Part shown: piece after piece, positions 1-12,071 of the stretch
Layout: the number at the start of each line of letters is the position of its first letter
How positions within the stretch are numbered: the stretch's first letter is position 1
From: Rutidosis leptorrhynchoides
Taxonomy: Eukaryota > Streptophyta > Magnoliopsida > Asterales > Asteraceae
Length of the DNA stretch: 64,000 nucleotides
Assembly: GCF_046630445.1 (NCBI RefSeq)
Contig: NC_092341.1
Coordinates: forward strand, 26,364,001 to 26,428,000
Direction: 5' to 3'
Notes under the pieces: model-generated
The model's input: only the letters and a program-made list of their open reading frames with translations
Told to the model about the DNA's origin: nothing
Databases searched by the model: none
Position numbers and translations under genes: made by a program

Positions 1-176
1 ATTAACCAAACGAATATTTTAAAAAAACGCTCAAGTAAACGAGTGATGTTATAATTAAATAACGAGAATATTATGAACATTTGTCAACGGAATCTACGAA
101 TATAAATAACGAAAGATATTATTAAAAAAAAAGATAGTGTTAAAAATAAATTTAATGGAAAAACGCGGGATGTTAC
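1..176. other. Unassigned AT-rich flank, possible end of another LTR
   Basis: No coding potential is seen. The A-family LTR sequence begins abruptly at about 177; the equivalent LTR at 22278 has different DNA before that point. This stretch ends in GCGGGATGTTACA, a typical plant gypsy LTR 3' end. I infer that it is the right edge of another element inserted into the 5' LTR of element A. It could also be ordinary flank next to a truncation. Confidence 0.4.
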
Positions 177-1486
177 AGCTAACTTATATTGTATTATACA
201 TGTATTCTAATATATTATGTAATCTTGGGATACCATAGACACGTATGCAAATGTTTTGACATATCATATCGACCCATGTGTATATATTATTTGGAACAAC
301 CATAGACACTCTATATGCAGTAATGTGGGAGTTAGCTTTACAGGGTTGAGGTTGATTCCAAAAATATATATACTTTGAGTTGTGATCTAGCCTGAGACAT
401 GTATACACTGGGTCGTGGATTGATTCAAGATAATATATATCAATTTTTTTTCTGTACATCTAACGTTGGACAACTAGTTGTAGGTTACTAACGAGGACAG
501 CTGACTTAATAAACTTAAAACATCAAAATATATTAAAAGTGTTGTAAATATATTTTGAATATACTTTGATATATATGTACATATTTGTTATAGGTTCGTG
601 AATCGACCAGTGGCCAAGTCTTAATTCCCGACGAAGTAAAAATCTGTGAAAGTGAGTTATAGTCCCACTTTTAAAATCTAATATTTTTGGGATGAGAATA
701 CATGCAGGTTTTATAAATGATTTGCAAAATAGACATAAGTACGTGAAACTACATTCTATGATTGAATTATCGAAATCGAATATGCCCCTTTTTATTAAGT
801 CTGGTAATCTAAGAATTAGGGAACAGACACCCTAATTGACGCGAATCCTAAAGATAGATCTATTGGGCCTAACAAACCCCATCCAAAGTACCGGATGCTT
901 TAGTACTTTGAAATTTATATCATATCCGAAGGGTGTCCCAGAATGATGGGGATATTCTTATATATGCATCTTGTTAATGTCGATTACCAGGAGTTCACCA
1001 TATGAATGATTTTTATCTCTATGTATGGGATGCGTATTGAAATATGAAATCTTGTGGTCTATTGTTACGATTTGATATATATATAGGTTAAACCTATAAC
1101 TCACCAACATTTTTGTTGACGTTTAAAGCATGTTTATTCTCAGGTGAATACTAAGAGTTTCCGCTGTTGCATACTAAAATAAGGACAAGATTTGGAGTCC
1201 ATGTTTGTATGATATTGTGTAAAAACTGCATTTAAGAAACATATGTCGATGTAATATATTTCTATTGTAAACCATTATGTAATGGTCGTGTGTAAACAGT
1301 ATATTTTAGATTATCATTATTTGATAATCTACGTAATGCTTTTGAAACCTTTATTGATAAAATAAAGGTTATGGTTGTTTTAAAAATGAATGCAGCCTTT
1401 GAAAAACGTCTCATATAGAGGTCAAAACCTCGCAACGAAATCAATTAATATGGAACGTTTATAATCAATATGAACGGGACATTTCA
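177..1486 (+). repeat. Element A 5' LTR (3' portion only)
   Basis: It matches 22278-23587 along its whole length and matches the B LTRs in reverse complement. It ends ACGGGACATTTCA just before the primer-binding site. About 2 kb of the LTR start is missing from the window. A conserved block with CTCACCAAC and TGTTGACGTTTAAAGCATG lies at 1100-1145 and recurs in other LTR families here. Confidence 0.9.
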
Positions 1487-1488
1487 GT

Positions 1489-1501
1489 TGGTATCAGAGC
1501 G
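1489..1501 (+). promoter_or_regulatory. Primer-binding site of element A (initiator tRNA-Met type)
   Basis: TGGTATCAGAGCG starts two bases after the LTR end. It is the standard plant PBS complementary to the 3' end of initiator methionine tRNA. Confidence 0.9.
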
Positions 1502-1695
1502 TTGGTCTTAGAGAACCAGAATTTTGCATTAGTGTGTCTTATCGAGTTTGTTAGGATGCATTAGTGAGTCTGGACTTCGAGCGTGTTTACTTGAAAAATG
1601 ATTGCTTAACAAATTTTGTTGGAAACTATATATTTTTAACATGTGAATATTATGTGATATATTAATCACTTAACGTGTTTGATATTATGTGATAG

Positions 1696-2400
1696 ATGTC
1701 TATCTCTAGAACAAGTCCCATTGACTCACCTAATAATAATGAAAATTGGAATGATTCGTGGACTGATTCACAAGTTCCCGAAGAGGAACCGGAAGAAGAA
1801 TCGGAACCGGAAGAAGAATCGGAACCGGAAAAAGAAATAGAACCAGTGGGGGAAATAATAAAACGGTTAAGTAGAATAAAATCCTCAACCAACCGACCAA
1901 AGTTAATTATGGTCAATGGTGTTTCCGCCAAGGAAGCAAAGTATTGGGAGGATTACCAATTCTCCGATGAATCGGATCCCAACAAGGATTCCGATGATGT
2001 TATAGAAATTACCCCAACACAATTTAATAAGGCAAAAGAGAAAAATAAGGGAAAGGGCATAAAAATAGAGAAATTTGATTCCAAACCCGATGAACTTTAT
2101 ATGTATCGTCAACACCCGTATTTCTTAAGTTGTGACAATAACCCAGGAACCTCTAAACCACCAGGTTTTTCTAAACCAATGTGGAAAATGACGGTTCGTA
2201 TTAGGGGAACATCATATATCCCTAGAAACTTGCAAAACGAACCAAAACCGAAGAAGAAGAAACGGGCGAGTCGGAATAAGATAGTTGTATTCGTGTGGTG
2301 TAATATATGTAATATAGTGTGCTTATGCTTTATGATATATGTAAAAATTTCTTGTATTAATAAGTATTTTTTTTATGAATCTAACTCTTGTCTATTTTAG
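1696..2400 (+). pseudogene. ORF1 of element A: acidic EP-repeat protein, frameshifted near its end
   Basis: This ORF starts about 200 bp after the PBS and encodes an acidic protein with repeated SEPEEE-type units (about residues 28-50). A basic/polar middle follows, then a C-terminal block with the motif VRIRGTSYIP. It is homologous to B's ORF at 17740-18339 and, more distantly, to G's ORF at 61555-62013. Compared with B, one base is missing near 2233 (TTGCAAAAC against TTGTTAAAAC). The frame therefore runs past the normal end and adds a spurious hydrophobic tail up to the stop at 2400. The function is unknown. It is not gag, pol or env, and no known domain is recognised. Confidence 0.7.
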
Positions 2401-2416
2401 AGTATAAAAACACAAA

Positions 2417-3099
2417 ATGGATAGACAACCCAATATTTTAAGAGGCCTACCCGGAGACATGATTGATGAAATCTTGTCTAGAGTCGGTCAGAATTCCTCG
2501 GCACAACTATTTAAGGCGAGATCAGTTTGTAAGACATTCGAAGAACGTTCCAAGAATGCCTTGGTTTATAAAAGGCTTTCGTTCGAAAGATGGGGGATAT
2601 CACATGGGAAATCCATAAGTTACGATGTATTTACTTTGACACATATATTGCGGGGAACCCAAATGCTATTTTACGCAACGGGTTAAGAAATTATTTTGAC
2701 TCAATATATCCGAATATAGGACTTCGTGATTTAGAAAAAGCGGCTAACATGCAACATAAAGAAGCATGTTATGCTTACGGGTTAGTAATGTTCGCTTCTC
2801 ACAAAAGTGAGAACAAGAACATCGGGCTACAACTATTAAACAAAACGTTCCCACAAGTGACGGAGTCAGTAATTGGGGTAAGAAATGAGGTTTTTAGATT
2901 GTTACGGGACTGTTGGACATTACGTAACCCTCGTCCCTTTGACGACGTTACAACACGCTGTCTTATCAACGGCCATAACGGTTATGTTCCACAAGACCAA
3001 GGATGGGAAGTAGTCCTAGTAAAACCAGAATGCATGACTTGTTTCTGGACGTATGAATTACGTGTCTTTATTGCCTTTGCTGAACGACTTGTGTACTAG
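2417..3099 (+). pseudogene. F-box ORF of element A, one-base frameshift
   Basis: The N-terminal part (2417 to about 2600) encodes an F-box (NILRGLPGDMIDEILSRVG, then VCKTFEERS). After about 2603 the homology continues in another frame to 3099: GNPNAIL, then a Sel1/TPR-like segment with KAANMQHKEACYAYG, then a C-terminal CMTC motif. B has CACATTGGG where A has CACATGGG, so a single-base loss disables this copy. The position between ORF1 and gag is the same as in B. The family resembles plant F-box proteins of the At1g67623 type (from memory; no search was run). Confidence 0.8.
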
Positions 3100-3270
3100 C
3101 TAGAATTATCTTCACAACTATCTTGTATCAAAGTTATTGTGTGCTATATTTCATGCTATATGTAAAATAAGCGGTATTGTAAGTTTGTAAAATATTGTGT
3201 AAAAGTTTGAACGCGAAATATTATTATAATCAGTTTTTCATATAGAATTGTAGTAGTTGAATTGTATATT

Positions 3271-3352
3271 AGCTACTAAGTATGAACTTAACGGGTAGGT
3301 ACTACCCGAATTTAAACTTATAAAACGCTAATATGAAGAAAAAGCTTTTATA
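3271..3352 (+). promoter_or_regulatory. Conserved gag-leader block with GGGTAG/CTACCC hairpin (element A)
   Basis: A roughly 80-nt segment upstream of gag is conserved with B (around 16665-16745) and G (around 61295-61375), although the flanks differ. Its core, GGGTAGGTACTACCC at 3293-3307, can form a 6-bp stem. The GGGTAGGTAC part resembles the polypurine tract just before the 3' LTR of A and B. The role is unknown; packaging, dimerisation or a second plus-strand primer are possible. Confidence 0.5.
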
Positions 3353-3440
3353 AATGAGTTCATATTATGCTACGAAATACTATTAACTACTCTTAATATT
3401 CTGTATGATTAACTTGTTCCATTTAACTATTTTGAAGGAA

Positions 3441-6400
3441 ATGGCACCGACTACTCGACACACCGTGAATATGAATGAAGAGGAATTCCGTACTTTTCTA
3501 GCTTCAAACATAGCCGCAGTACAGGCTGCGCTACATACCAACAATAACCTTAGATCTAGCAGTACAGGAAATCGTGTAGAATGCACCTACAAAGAATTCA
3601 CTGCCTGCAAACCTTTGGAATTTGATGGAACCGAAGGACCGATCGGATTGAAACGGTGGACCGAGAAGGTCGAATCGGTGTTTGCCATAACTAAGTGTAC
3701 TGAAGAGGTACTGCGTTAACATGGTGGAATACCTATCTAGAGCAAGTGGGACAAGATGATGCTTACGCACTACCGTGGTCAGCATTCAAGCACTTGATGA
3801 ATGAGAAGTACCGTCCCAGAACCGAGGTCAATAAGCTCAAGACAGAACTTAGAGGGTTACGAACCCAAGGATTTTATATTACCACGTACGAAAGACGATT
3901 CACAGAATTGTGCCTATTGTGTCCGAGAGCTTGCGAAGATGAGGAAGAGAAGATCGACGCGTTTGTGAAAGGAATACCGGAAAGAATCCAAGAAGATATA
4001 AGTTCACACAAGCCCGCCTCCATACAACAGGCATGTAGAATGGCTCACAAACTAGTGAACCAGATTGAGGAAAGAATTAAAGAACATGCAGCTGAAGAGG
4101 CCTATGTGAAGCAAGTCAAAAGAAAGTGGGAGGAAAACGGTGATAAGAATCACCAATACAACAACAACAGTAATTACAACAATAATCGCAACAACTATCC
4201 CAACAATCGCAACATCAATCGCAACTACAACAAACGGCCCAACAACAACAACAACAACAACAACAACAACTACTACTACTACAACAATCATCCCAACAAC
4301 AATAACAACCGCAACAACAACAACAATCAGAAGCAGCTATGCCAAAGGTGTGAAAAGTATCACTCGGGGTTCTGCACCAAATTTTGCAACAAGTGTAAAA
4401 GAAATGGTCATAGCGCAGCGAAGTGTGAGGTCTACGGACCAGGGGTTAACAGAACAAAAGGAACAAATGGTGTCGGAACGAGTAATGGGGGAGCAAGTAG
4501 TGTCGGAGCAAGTTATGCCAATGTAGTTTGTTATAAATGTGGAAAACCGGGCCACATTATTAGAAATTGCCCGAACCAGGAGAACACGAATGGACAAGGC
4601 CGCGGAAGAGTTTTCAATATTAATGCGGCAGAGGCACAGGAAGACCCGGAGCTTGTTACGGGTACGTTTCTTATTGACAATAAATCTGCTTACATTTTAT
4701 TTGATTCGGGGGCGGATAGAAGCTATATGAGTAGAGATTTTTGTGCTAAATTAAGTTGTCCATTGACGCCGTTGGATAGTAAATTTTTACTCGAATTAGC
4801 AAACGGTAAATTAATTTCAGCAGATTATATATGCCGGAATCGAGAAATTAAACTGGGTAGCGAAATATTTAAGATTGATTTGATACCAGTAGAGTTAGGG
4901 AGATTTGATGTAATAGTTGGCATGGACTGGCTGAAGAAGGTGAAAGCAGAGATCGTATGTTATAAAAATGCAATTCACATTGTACGAGAAGAAGGAGAAC
5001 CCTTAATGGTGTACTGATAAGAAAAGGTTGCTATGTTGTTCTAGCACACGTCGAGAAAGTACAAACTGAAGAAAAGAGCATCAATGATGTTCCCATCGCA
5101 AAAGAATTTCCCGATGTATTTCTGAAAGAATTACCGGGACTACCTCCACATCGATCTATTGAATTTCAAATAGATCTTGTACCAGGAGCTGCACCAATAG
5201 CTCGTGCTCCTTATAGACTCGCACCCAGCGAGATGAAAGAACTACAAAGCCAGATGCAAAAACTATTAGAACATGGTTTCATTCGACCAAGCACATCACC
5301 ATGGGGAGCTCCTGTTTTGTTTGTCAAGAAGAAGGATGGTACATTTAGGTTGTGTATTGACTACAGAGAGTTGAACAAACTTACCATCAAAAACCATTAT
5401 CCACTGCCGAGAATTGACGACTTGTTTGATCAACTACAAGGCTCGTCGGTTTATTCGAAGATCGATTTACATTCTGGATATCATCAAATGCGAGTAAAGG
5501 AGGATGATATTCCAAAAACTGCTTTTAGGACGCGTTACGGTCATTACGAGTTTATGGTTATGCCGTTTGGATTGACTAACGCACCAGTTGTGTTCATGGA
5601 CCTTATAAACCGAGTGTGTGGGCCATATCTTGACAAGTTTGTCATTGTTTTCATCGATGACATACTTATTTACTCAAAGAATGATCAAGAGCACGAAGAA
5701 CATTTGAGAAAAGTGCTAGAAGTATTGAGGAAAGAAAAATTGTACGCTAGGTTTTCAAAGTGTGCATTTTGGTTGGAAGAAGTTCAATTCCTCGGTCACA
5801 TAGTGAACAAAGAAGGTATCCAGGTGGACCCGGCAAAGATCGAAACCGTTGAAAAGTGGGAAACCCCAAAAACTCCGAAGCATATACGTCAATTTTTAGG
5901 ATTGGCTGGTTACTACAGAAGATTCATCCAAGATTTCTCCAAAATAGCAAAACCCTTGACTGCATTAACGCATAAAGGGAAGAAATTTGAATGGAAGGAT
6001 GAATAAGAGAAGGCGTTTCAATTATTGAAGAAAAAGCTAACTACGGCACCTATATTGTCATTGCCTGAAGGGAATGATGATTTTGTGATTTATTGTGACG
6101 CATCAAAGCAAGGTCTCGGTTGTGTATTAATGCAACGAACGAAGGTGATTGCTTATGCGTCTAAACAATTAAAGATTCACGAACAAAATTATACGACGCA
6201 TGATTTGGAATTAGGCGCGGTTGTTTTTGCATTAAAGACTTGGAGGCACTACTTATATGGGGTCAAAAGTATTATATATACCGGCCACAAAAGTCTTCAA
6301 CACATATTTAATCAGAAACAACTGAATATGAGGCAGCGTAGGTGGATTGAATTGTTGAATGATTACAACTTTGAGATTCGTTACCACCCGGGGAAGGCAA

Positions 6401-7866
6401 ATGTGGTAGCCGACGCCTTGAGCAGAAAGGAAAAAGAACCCATTCGAGTAAAATCTATGAATATAATGATTCACACTAACCTTACTACTCAAATAAAGGA
6501 GGCGCAACAAGGAGTTTTAAAAGAGGGAAATTTAAAGGATGAAATACCCAAAGGATCGGAGAAGCATCTTAATATTTGGGAAGACGGAACCCGGTATAGG
6601 GCTGAAAGAATTTGGGTACCAAAATTTGGAGATATGGGAGAAATGGTACTTAGAGAAGCTCATAAAACCAGATACTCAATACATCCTGGAACGGGGAAGA
6701 TGTACAAGGATCTTAAGAAACATTTTTGGTGGCCAGGTATGAAAGCCGGTATTGCTAAATATGTAGGAGAATGTTTGACGTGTTCTAAGGTCAAAGCTGA
6801 ACATCAGAAACCATCAGGTCTACTACAACAACCTGAAATCCCGGAATGGAAATGGGAAAACATTACCATAGATTTCATCACTAAATTGCCAAGGACTGCA
6901 AGTGGTTTTGATACTATTTGGGTAATAGTTGATCGTCTCACCAAATCAGCACACTTCCTGCCAATAAGAGAAGATGACAAGATGGAGAAGTTAGCACGAC
7001 TGTATTTGAAGGAAGTCGTCTCCAGACATGGAATACCAATCTCTATTATCTCTGATAGGGATGGCAGATTTATTTCAAGATTCTGGCAGACATTACAGCA
7101 AGCATTAGGAACTCATCTAGACATGAGTACTGCCTATCATCCACAAACTGATGGGCAGAGCGAAAGGATGATATAAACGCTTGAAGACATGCTACGAGCA
7201 TGTGTTATTGATTTCGGAAACAGTTGGGATCGACTTCTACCGTTAGCAGAATTTTCCTACAACAACAGCTATCATTCAAGCATTGAGATGGCGCCGTTTG
7301 AAGCACTTTATGGTAGAAAGTGCAGGTCTCCGATTTGTTGGGGTGAAGTGGGGGATAGACAGATTACGGGTTCGAAATAATACAAAAAACTACCGAGAAG
7401 ATCATCCAAATTCAACAACGGTTGAAAACCGCCCAAAGTCGACAAAAGAGCTACGCCGACATTAAAAGAAAAGATATAGAATTTGAAATTGGAGAAATGG
7501 TCATGCTTAAGGTTGCACCTTGGAAAGGTGTTGTTCAATTTGGTAAATGAGGGAAATTAAATCCAAGGTATATTGGACCATTCAAGATTATTGATCGTGT
7601 CGGACCAGTAGCTTACCGACTTGAGTTACCTCAACAACTCGCGGCTGTACATAACACTTTCCATGTCTCGAATTTGAAGAAATGTTTTGCTAAAGAAGAT
7701 CTCACTATTCCGTTAGATGAAATCCAAATCAACGAAAAACTTCAATTCATCGAAGAACCCGTCGAAATAATGGATCGTGAGGTTAAAAGACTTAAGCAAA
7801 ACAAGATACCAATTGTTAAGGTTCAATGGAATGCTCGTAGAGGACCCGAGTTCACCTGGGAATGAG
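3441..7866 (+). pseudogene. gag-pol of element A, heavily disrupted
   Basis: The domains are in chromovirus order. They are gag with an Asn-rich stretch and CCHC knuckles, protease (DSGADRSY), RT (FIDD), RNase H (YCDAS), integrase (HHCC, DD35E) and the start of a chromodomain. Compared with B there are several breaks: a 34-bp deletion at about 3708; a 55-bp deletion at about 5014 that creates a TGA; CAA-to-TAA changes at 6004 and 7174; a one-base loss near 7373; and TGA at 7548. The final TGA after FTWE (about 7864) is shared with B. The ATG at 3441 (MAPTTRH) aligns with the gag starts of B and G, so I prefer it to the upstream in-frame ATG at 3405. No functional polyprotein can be made. Confidence 0.92.
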
Positions 7867-7954
7867 AAGATCAGATGAAGAAGAAATACCCGCATTTATT
7901 TCCAGAGGATACGTCAACACCTCCAACTGCTTAAAATTTCGGGACGAAATTTAA

Positions 7955-7969
7955 TTAACAGGTAGGTAC
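7955..7969 (+). promoter_or_regulatory. Polypurine-tract region of element A
   Basis: AACAGGTAGGTAC lies directly before the 3' LTR start TGTAGTGACCC. This is where plus-strand priming is expected. Confidence 0.6.
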
Positions 7970-8699
7970 TGTAGTGACCCGAACTTTTCCATGTTTATAT
8001 ATATATTAAATGAAATTGTTATTTACATGATTAAGTGTTTCCAACATGTTAAGCAATCAAACTTGTTAAGACTTGATTAATTGAAATAGGTTTCATATAG
8101 ACAATTGACCACCCAAGTTGACTGGCGATTCACGAAGGTTAAAACTTGTAAAAACTATATGATGACATATATATGGATATATATATATTTAACATGATAT
8201 TATGATAAGTAAAAATATCATTAAGTATATTAACAATGAACTACATATGTAAAAACAAGACTACTAACTTAATGATTTTGAAACGAGACATATATGTAAC
8301 CATTATCGTTGTAACGACATTTAATGTATATATATTATATTAAGAAATATTAATACATCATGATATCATGATAATGTAATAATTTAACATCTCATTTGAT
8401 TTAATAAACAATGGGTTAACAACAATTAACAAGATCGTTAACCTAAAGGTTTCAAAACAACACTTACAAGTAACGACTAACGATGATTTAACGACTCAGT
8501 TAAAATGTATATACATGTAGTGTTTTAATATGTATTCATACACTTTTGAAAGACTTCAAGACACTTATCAAAATACTTCTACTTAACAAAAATGCTTACA
8601 ATTACATTCTCGTTCAGTTTCATCAACAATTCTACTCGTATGCACCCGTATTCGTACTCGTACAATACACAGCTTTTAGATGTATGTACTATTAGTATA
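7970..8699 (+). repeat. Element A 3' LTR, first 730 bp
   Basis: It starts TGTAGTGACCCGAAC and matches the reverse complement of the B LTR from 11967 down to about 11238. It stops at ATTAGTATA where element B begins (TGAAATGTCCC). The remainder is at 21050-23587. Confidence 0.9.
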
Positions 8700-11600
8700 T
8701 GAAATGTCCCGTTCTTATTGATTAAAAACGTTCCATATTAATTGATTTCGTTGCGAGGTTTTGACCTCTATATGAGACGTTTTTCAAAGACTGCATTCAT
8801 TTTTAAAACAAACTATAACCTTTATTTCATAAATAAAGGTTCAAAAAGCTTTACGTAGATTATCAAATAATGATAATCTAAAATACCCTGTTTACACACG
8901 ACCATTACATAATGGTTTACAATACAAATATGTTACATCGAAATCAGTTTCTTGAATGCAGTTTTTACACAATATCATACAAACATGGACTCCAAATCTT
9001 GTCCTTATTTTAGTATGCAACAGCGGAAGCTCTTAGTATTCACCTGAGAATAAACATGCTTTAAATGTCAACAAAAATGTTGGTGAGTTATAGGTTTAAC
9101 CTATATATATCAAATCGTAACAATAGACCACAAGATTTTATATTTCAATACACATCCCATACATAGAGATAAAAATCATTCATATGGTGAACACCTGGTA
9201 ATCGACATTAACAAGATGCATATATAAGAATATCCCCATCATTCCGGGATCCTCCTTCGGACATGATATAAATTTCGAAGTACTAAAGCATCCGGTACTT
9301 TGGATGGGGTTTGTTAGGCCCAATAGATCTATCTTTAGGATTCACGTCAATTAGGGTGTCTGTTCCCTAATTCTTAGATTACCAGACTTAATAAAAAGGG
9401 GCATATTCGATTTCAATAATTCAACCATAGAATGTAGTTTCACGTACTTGTGTCTATTTTGTAAATCATTTATAAAACCTGCATGTATTCTCATCCCAAA
9501 AATATTAGATTTTAAAAGTGGGACTATAACTCACTTTCACAGATTTTTACTTCGTCGGGAAGTAAGACTTGGCCACTGGTTGATTCACGAACCTATAACA
9601 ATATATACATATATATCAAAGTATGTTCAAAATATATTTACAACACTTTTAATATATTTTGATGTTTTAAGTTTATTAAGTCAGCTGTCCTCGTTAGTAA
9701 CCTACAACTAGTTGTCCACAGTTAGATGTACAGAAATAAATCGATAAATATTATCTTGAATCAATCCACGACCCAGTGTATACATATCTCAGTATTGATC
9801 ACAACTCAAACTATATATATTTTGGAATCAACCTCAACCCTGTATAGCTAACTCCAACATTCACATATAGAGTGTCTATGGTTGTTCCGAAATATATATA
9901 GATGTGTCGACATGATAGGTCGAAACATTGTATACGTGTCTATGGTATCTCAAGATTACATAATATACAATACAAGTTGATTAAGTTATGGTTGGAATAG
10001 ATTTGTTACCAATTTTCACTTAGCTAAAATGAGAAAAATTATCCAATCTTGTTTTACCCATAACTTCTTCATTTTAAATCCGTTTTGAGTGAATCAAATT
10101 GCTATGGTTTCATATTGAACTCTATTTTATGAATATAAACAGAAAAAGTATAGGTTTATAGTCGAAAAAATAAGTTACAAGTCATTTTTGTAAAGGTAGT
10201 CATTTCAGTCGAAAGAACGACGTCTAGATGACCATTTTAGAAAACATACTTCCACTTTGAGTTTAACCATAATTTTTGGATATAGTTTCATGTTCATAAT
10301 AAAAATCATTTTCTCAGAATAACAACTTTTAAATCAAAGTTTATCATAGTTTTTAATTAACTAACCCAAAACAGCCCGCGGTGTTACTACGACGGCGTAA
10401 ATCCGGTTTTACGGTGTTTTTCGTGTTTCCGGGTTTTAAATCATTAAGTTAGCATATCATATAGATATAGAACATGTGTTTAGTTGATTTTAAAAGTCAA
10501 GTTAAAACGATTAACTTTTATTTGCGAACAAGTTTAGAATTAACTAAACTATGTTCTAGTGATTACAAGTTTAAACCTTCGAATAAGATAGCTTTATATG
10601 TATGAATCGAATGATGTTATGAACATCATTACTACCTCAAGTTCCTTGGATAAACTTACTGGAAATGAAAAAAATAGATCTAGCTTCAAAGGATCCTTGG
10701 ATGGCTTGAAAGTTCTTGAAGCAGAATCATGACACGAAAACAATTTCAAGTAAGATTTCCACTCGAAATAAGATTGTTATAGTTATAGAAATTGAATTAA
10801 AGTTTGAATATGATTATTACCTTGTATTAGAAAGATAACCTACTGTAAGTAACAAAGATTTCTTGATCTTGGATGATTACTTGGAATGGATTTAGAAAAC
10901 TTGGAAGTAAACTTGCAATCTTGGAAGTATTCTTGATTTTATGAAACTAGTACTTTTGGAATTTATGAAGAACACATAGAACTTGAAGATAGAACTTGAG
11001 AGAGATCAATTAGATGAAGAAAATTGAAGAATTAAAGTGTTTGTAGGTGTTTTTGGTCGTTGGTGTATGGATTAGATATAAAGGATATGTAATTTTGTTT
11101 TCATGTAAATAAGTCATGAATGATTACTCATATTTTTGTAATTTTATGAGATATTTCATGCTAGTTGCCAAATGATGGTTCCCACATATGTTAGGTGACT
11201 CACATGGGCTACTAAGAGCTGATCATTGGAGTGTATATACCAATAGTACATACATCTAAAAGCTGTGTATTGTACGAGTATGAATACGGGTGCATACGAG
11301 TAGAATTGTTGATGAAACTGAACGAGGATGTAATTGTAAGCATTTTTGTTAAGTAGAAGTATTTTGATAAGTTTCTTGAAGTCTTTCATAAGTGTATGAA
11401 TACATATTAAAACAATACATGTATATACATTTTAACTGAGTCGTTAAGTCATCGTTAGTCGTTACATGTAAGTGTTGTTTTGAAACCTTTAGGTTAACGA
11501 TCTTGTTAAGTGTTGTTAACCCAATGTTTATAATATCAAATGAGATTTTAAATTATTATATTATCATGATATTATGATGTATAAATATCTCTTAATATGA

Positions 11601-11967
11601 TATATATACATTAAATGTCGTTACAACGATAATCGTTACATATATGTCTCGTTTCAAAATCACTAAGTTAGTAGTCTTGTTTTTACATATGTAGTTCATT
11701 GTTAATATACTTAATGATATGTTTACTTATCATAATATCATGTTAACTATATATATATATCCATATATATATATCATCATATAGTTTTTACAAGTTTTAA
11801 CGTTCGTGAATCACCGTTCAACTTGGGTGGTCAATTGTCTATATGAAACCTATTTCAATTAATCAAGTCTTAACAAGTTTGATTGCTTAACATGTTGGAA
11901 ACACTTAATAATGTAAATAACAATTTCATTTAATATATATAAACATGGAAAAGTTCGGGTCACTACA
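8700..11967 (-). repeat. Element B 3' LTR (complete, 3268 bp)
   Basis: On the minus strand it begins TGTAGTGACCCG at 11967 and ends GGGACATTTCA at 8700, with TG...CA termini. It matches the truncated LTR at 18549-21049 and the A LTRs. Open frames inside it are short and have no recognisable product. Confidence 0.93.
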
Positions 11968-11982
11968 GTACCTACCCATTAA
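11968..11982 (-). promoter_or_regulatory. Polypurine-tract region of element B
   Basis: On the minus strand, AATGGGTAGGTACTG runs into the LTR start TGTAGTGACC. It is the equivalent of 7955-7969 in A. Confidence 0.6.
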
Positions 11983-12071
11983 ATAAATTTCGTCCCGAAA
12001 TTTTAAGCAGTTGGAGGTGTTGACGTATCTTCTGGAAATAAGTGCGGGTATTTCTTCTTCATCTGATCTTC

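Noticed and set aside
4052..4291. Poly-Val and poly-Thr frames opposite or beside the Asn-rich gag tract
   Set aside because: They are shadows of the CAA/AAC-rich gag coding repeat in A (and likewise in B at 15465-15912).
9448..9711. 87-aa frame present three times (also 19297-19560 and, as a shorter variant, 22624-22839)
   Set aside because: It lies inside LTRs and repeats only because the LTR repeats. No ATG context or domain.
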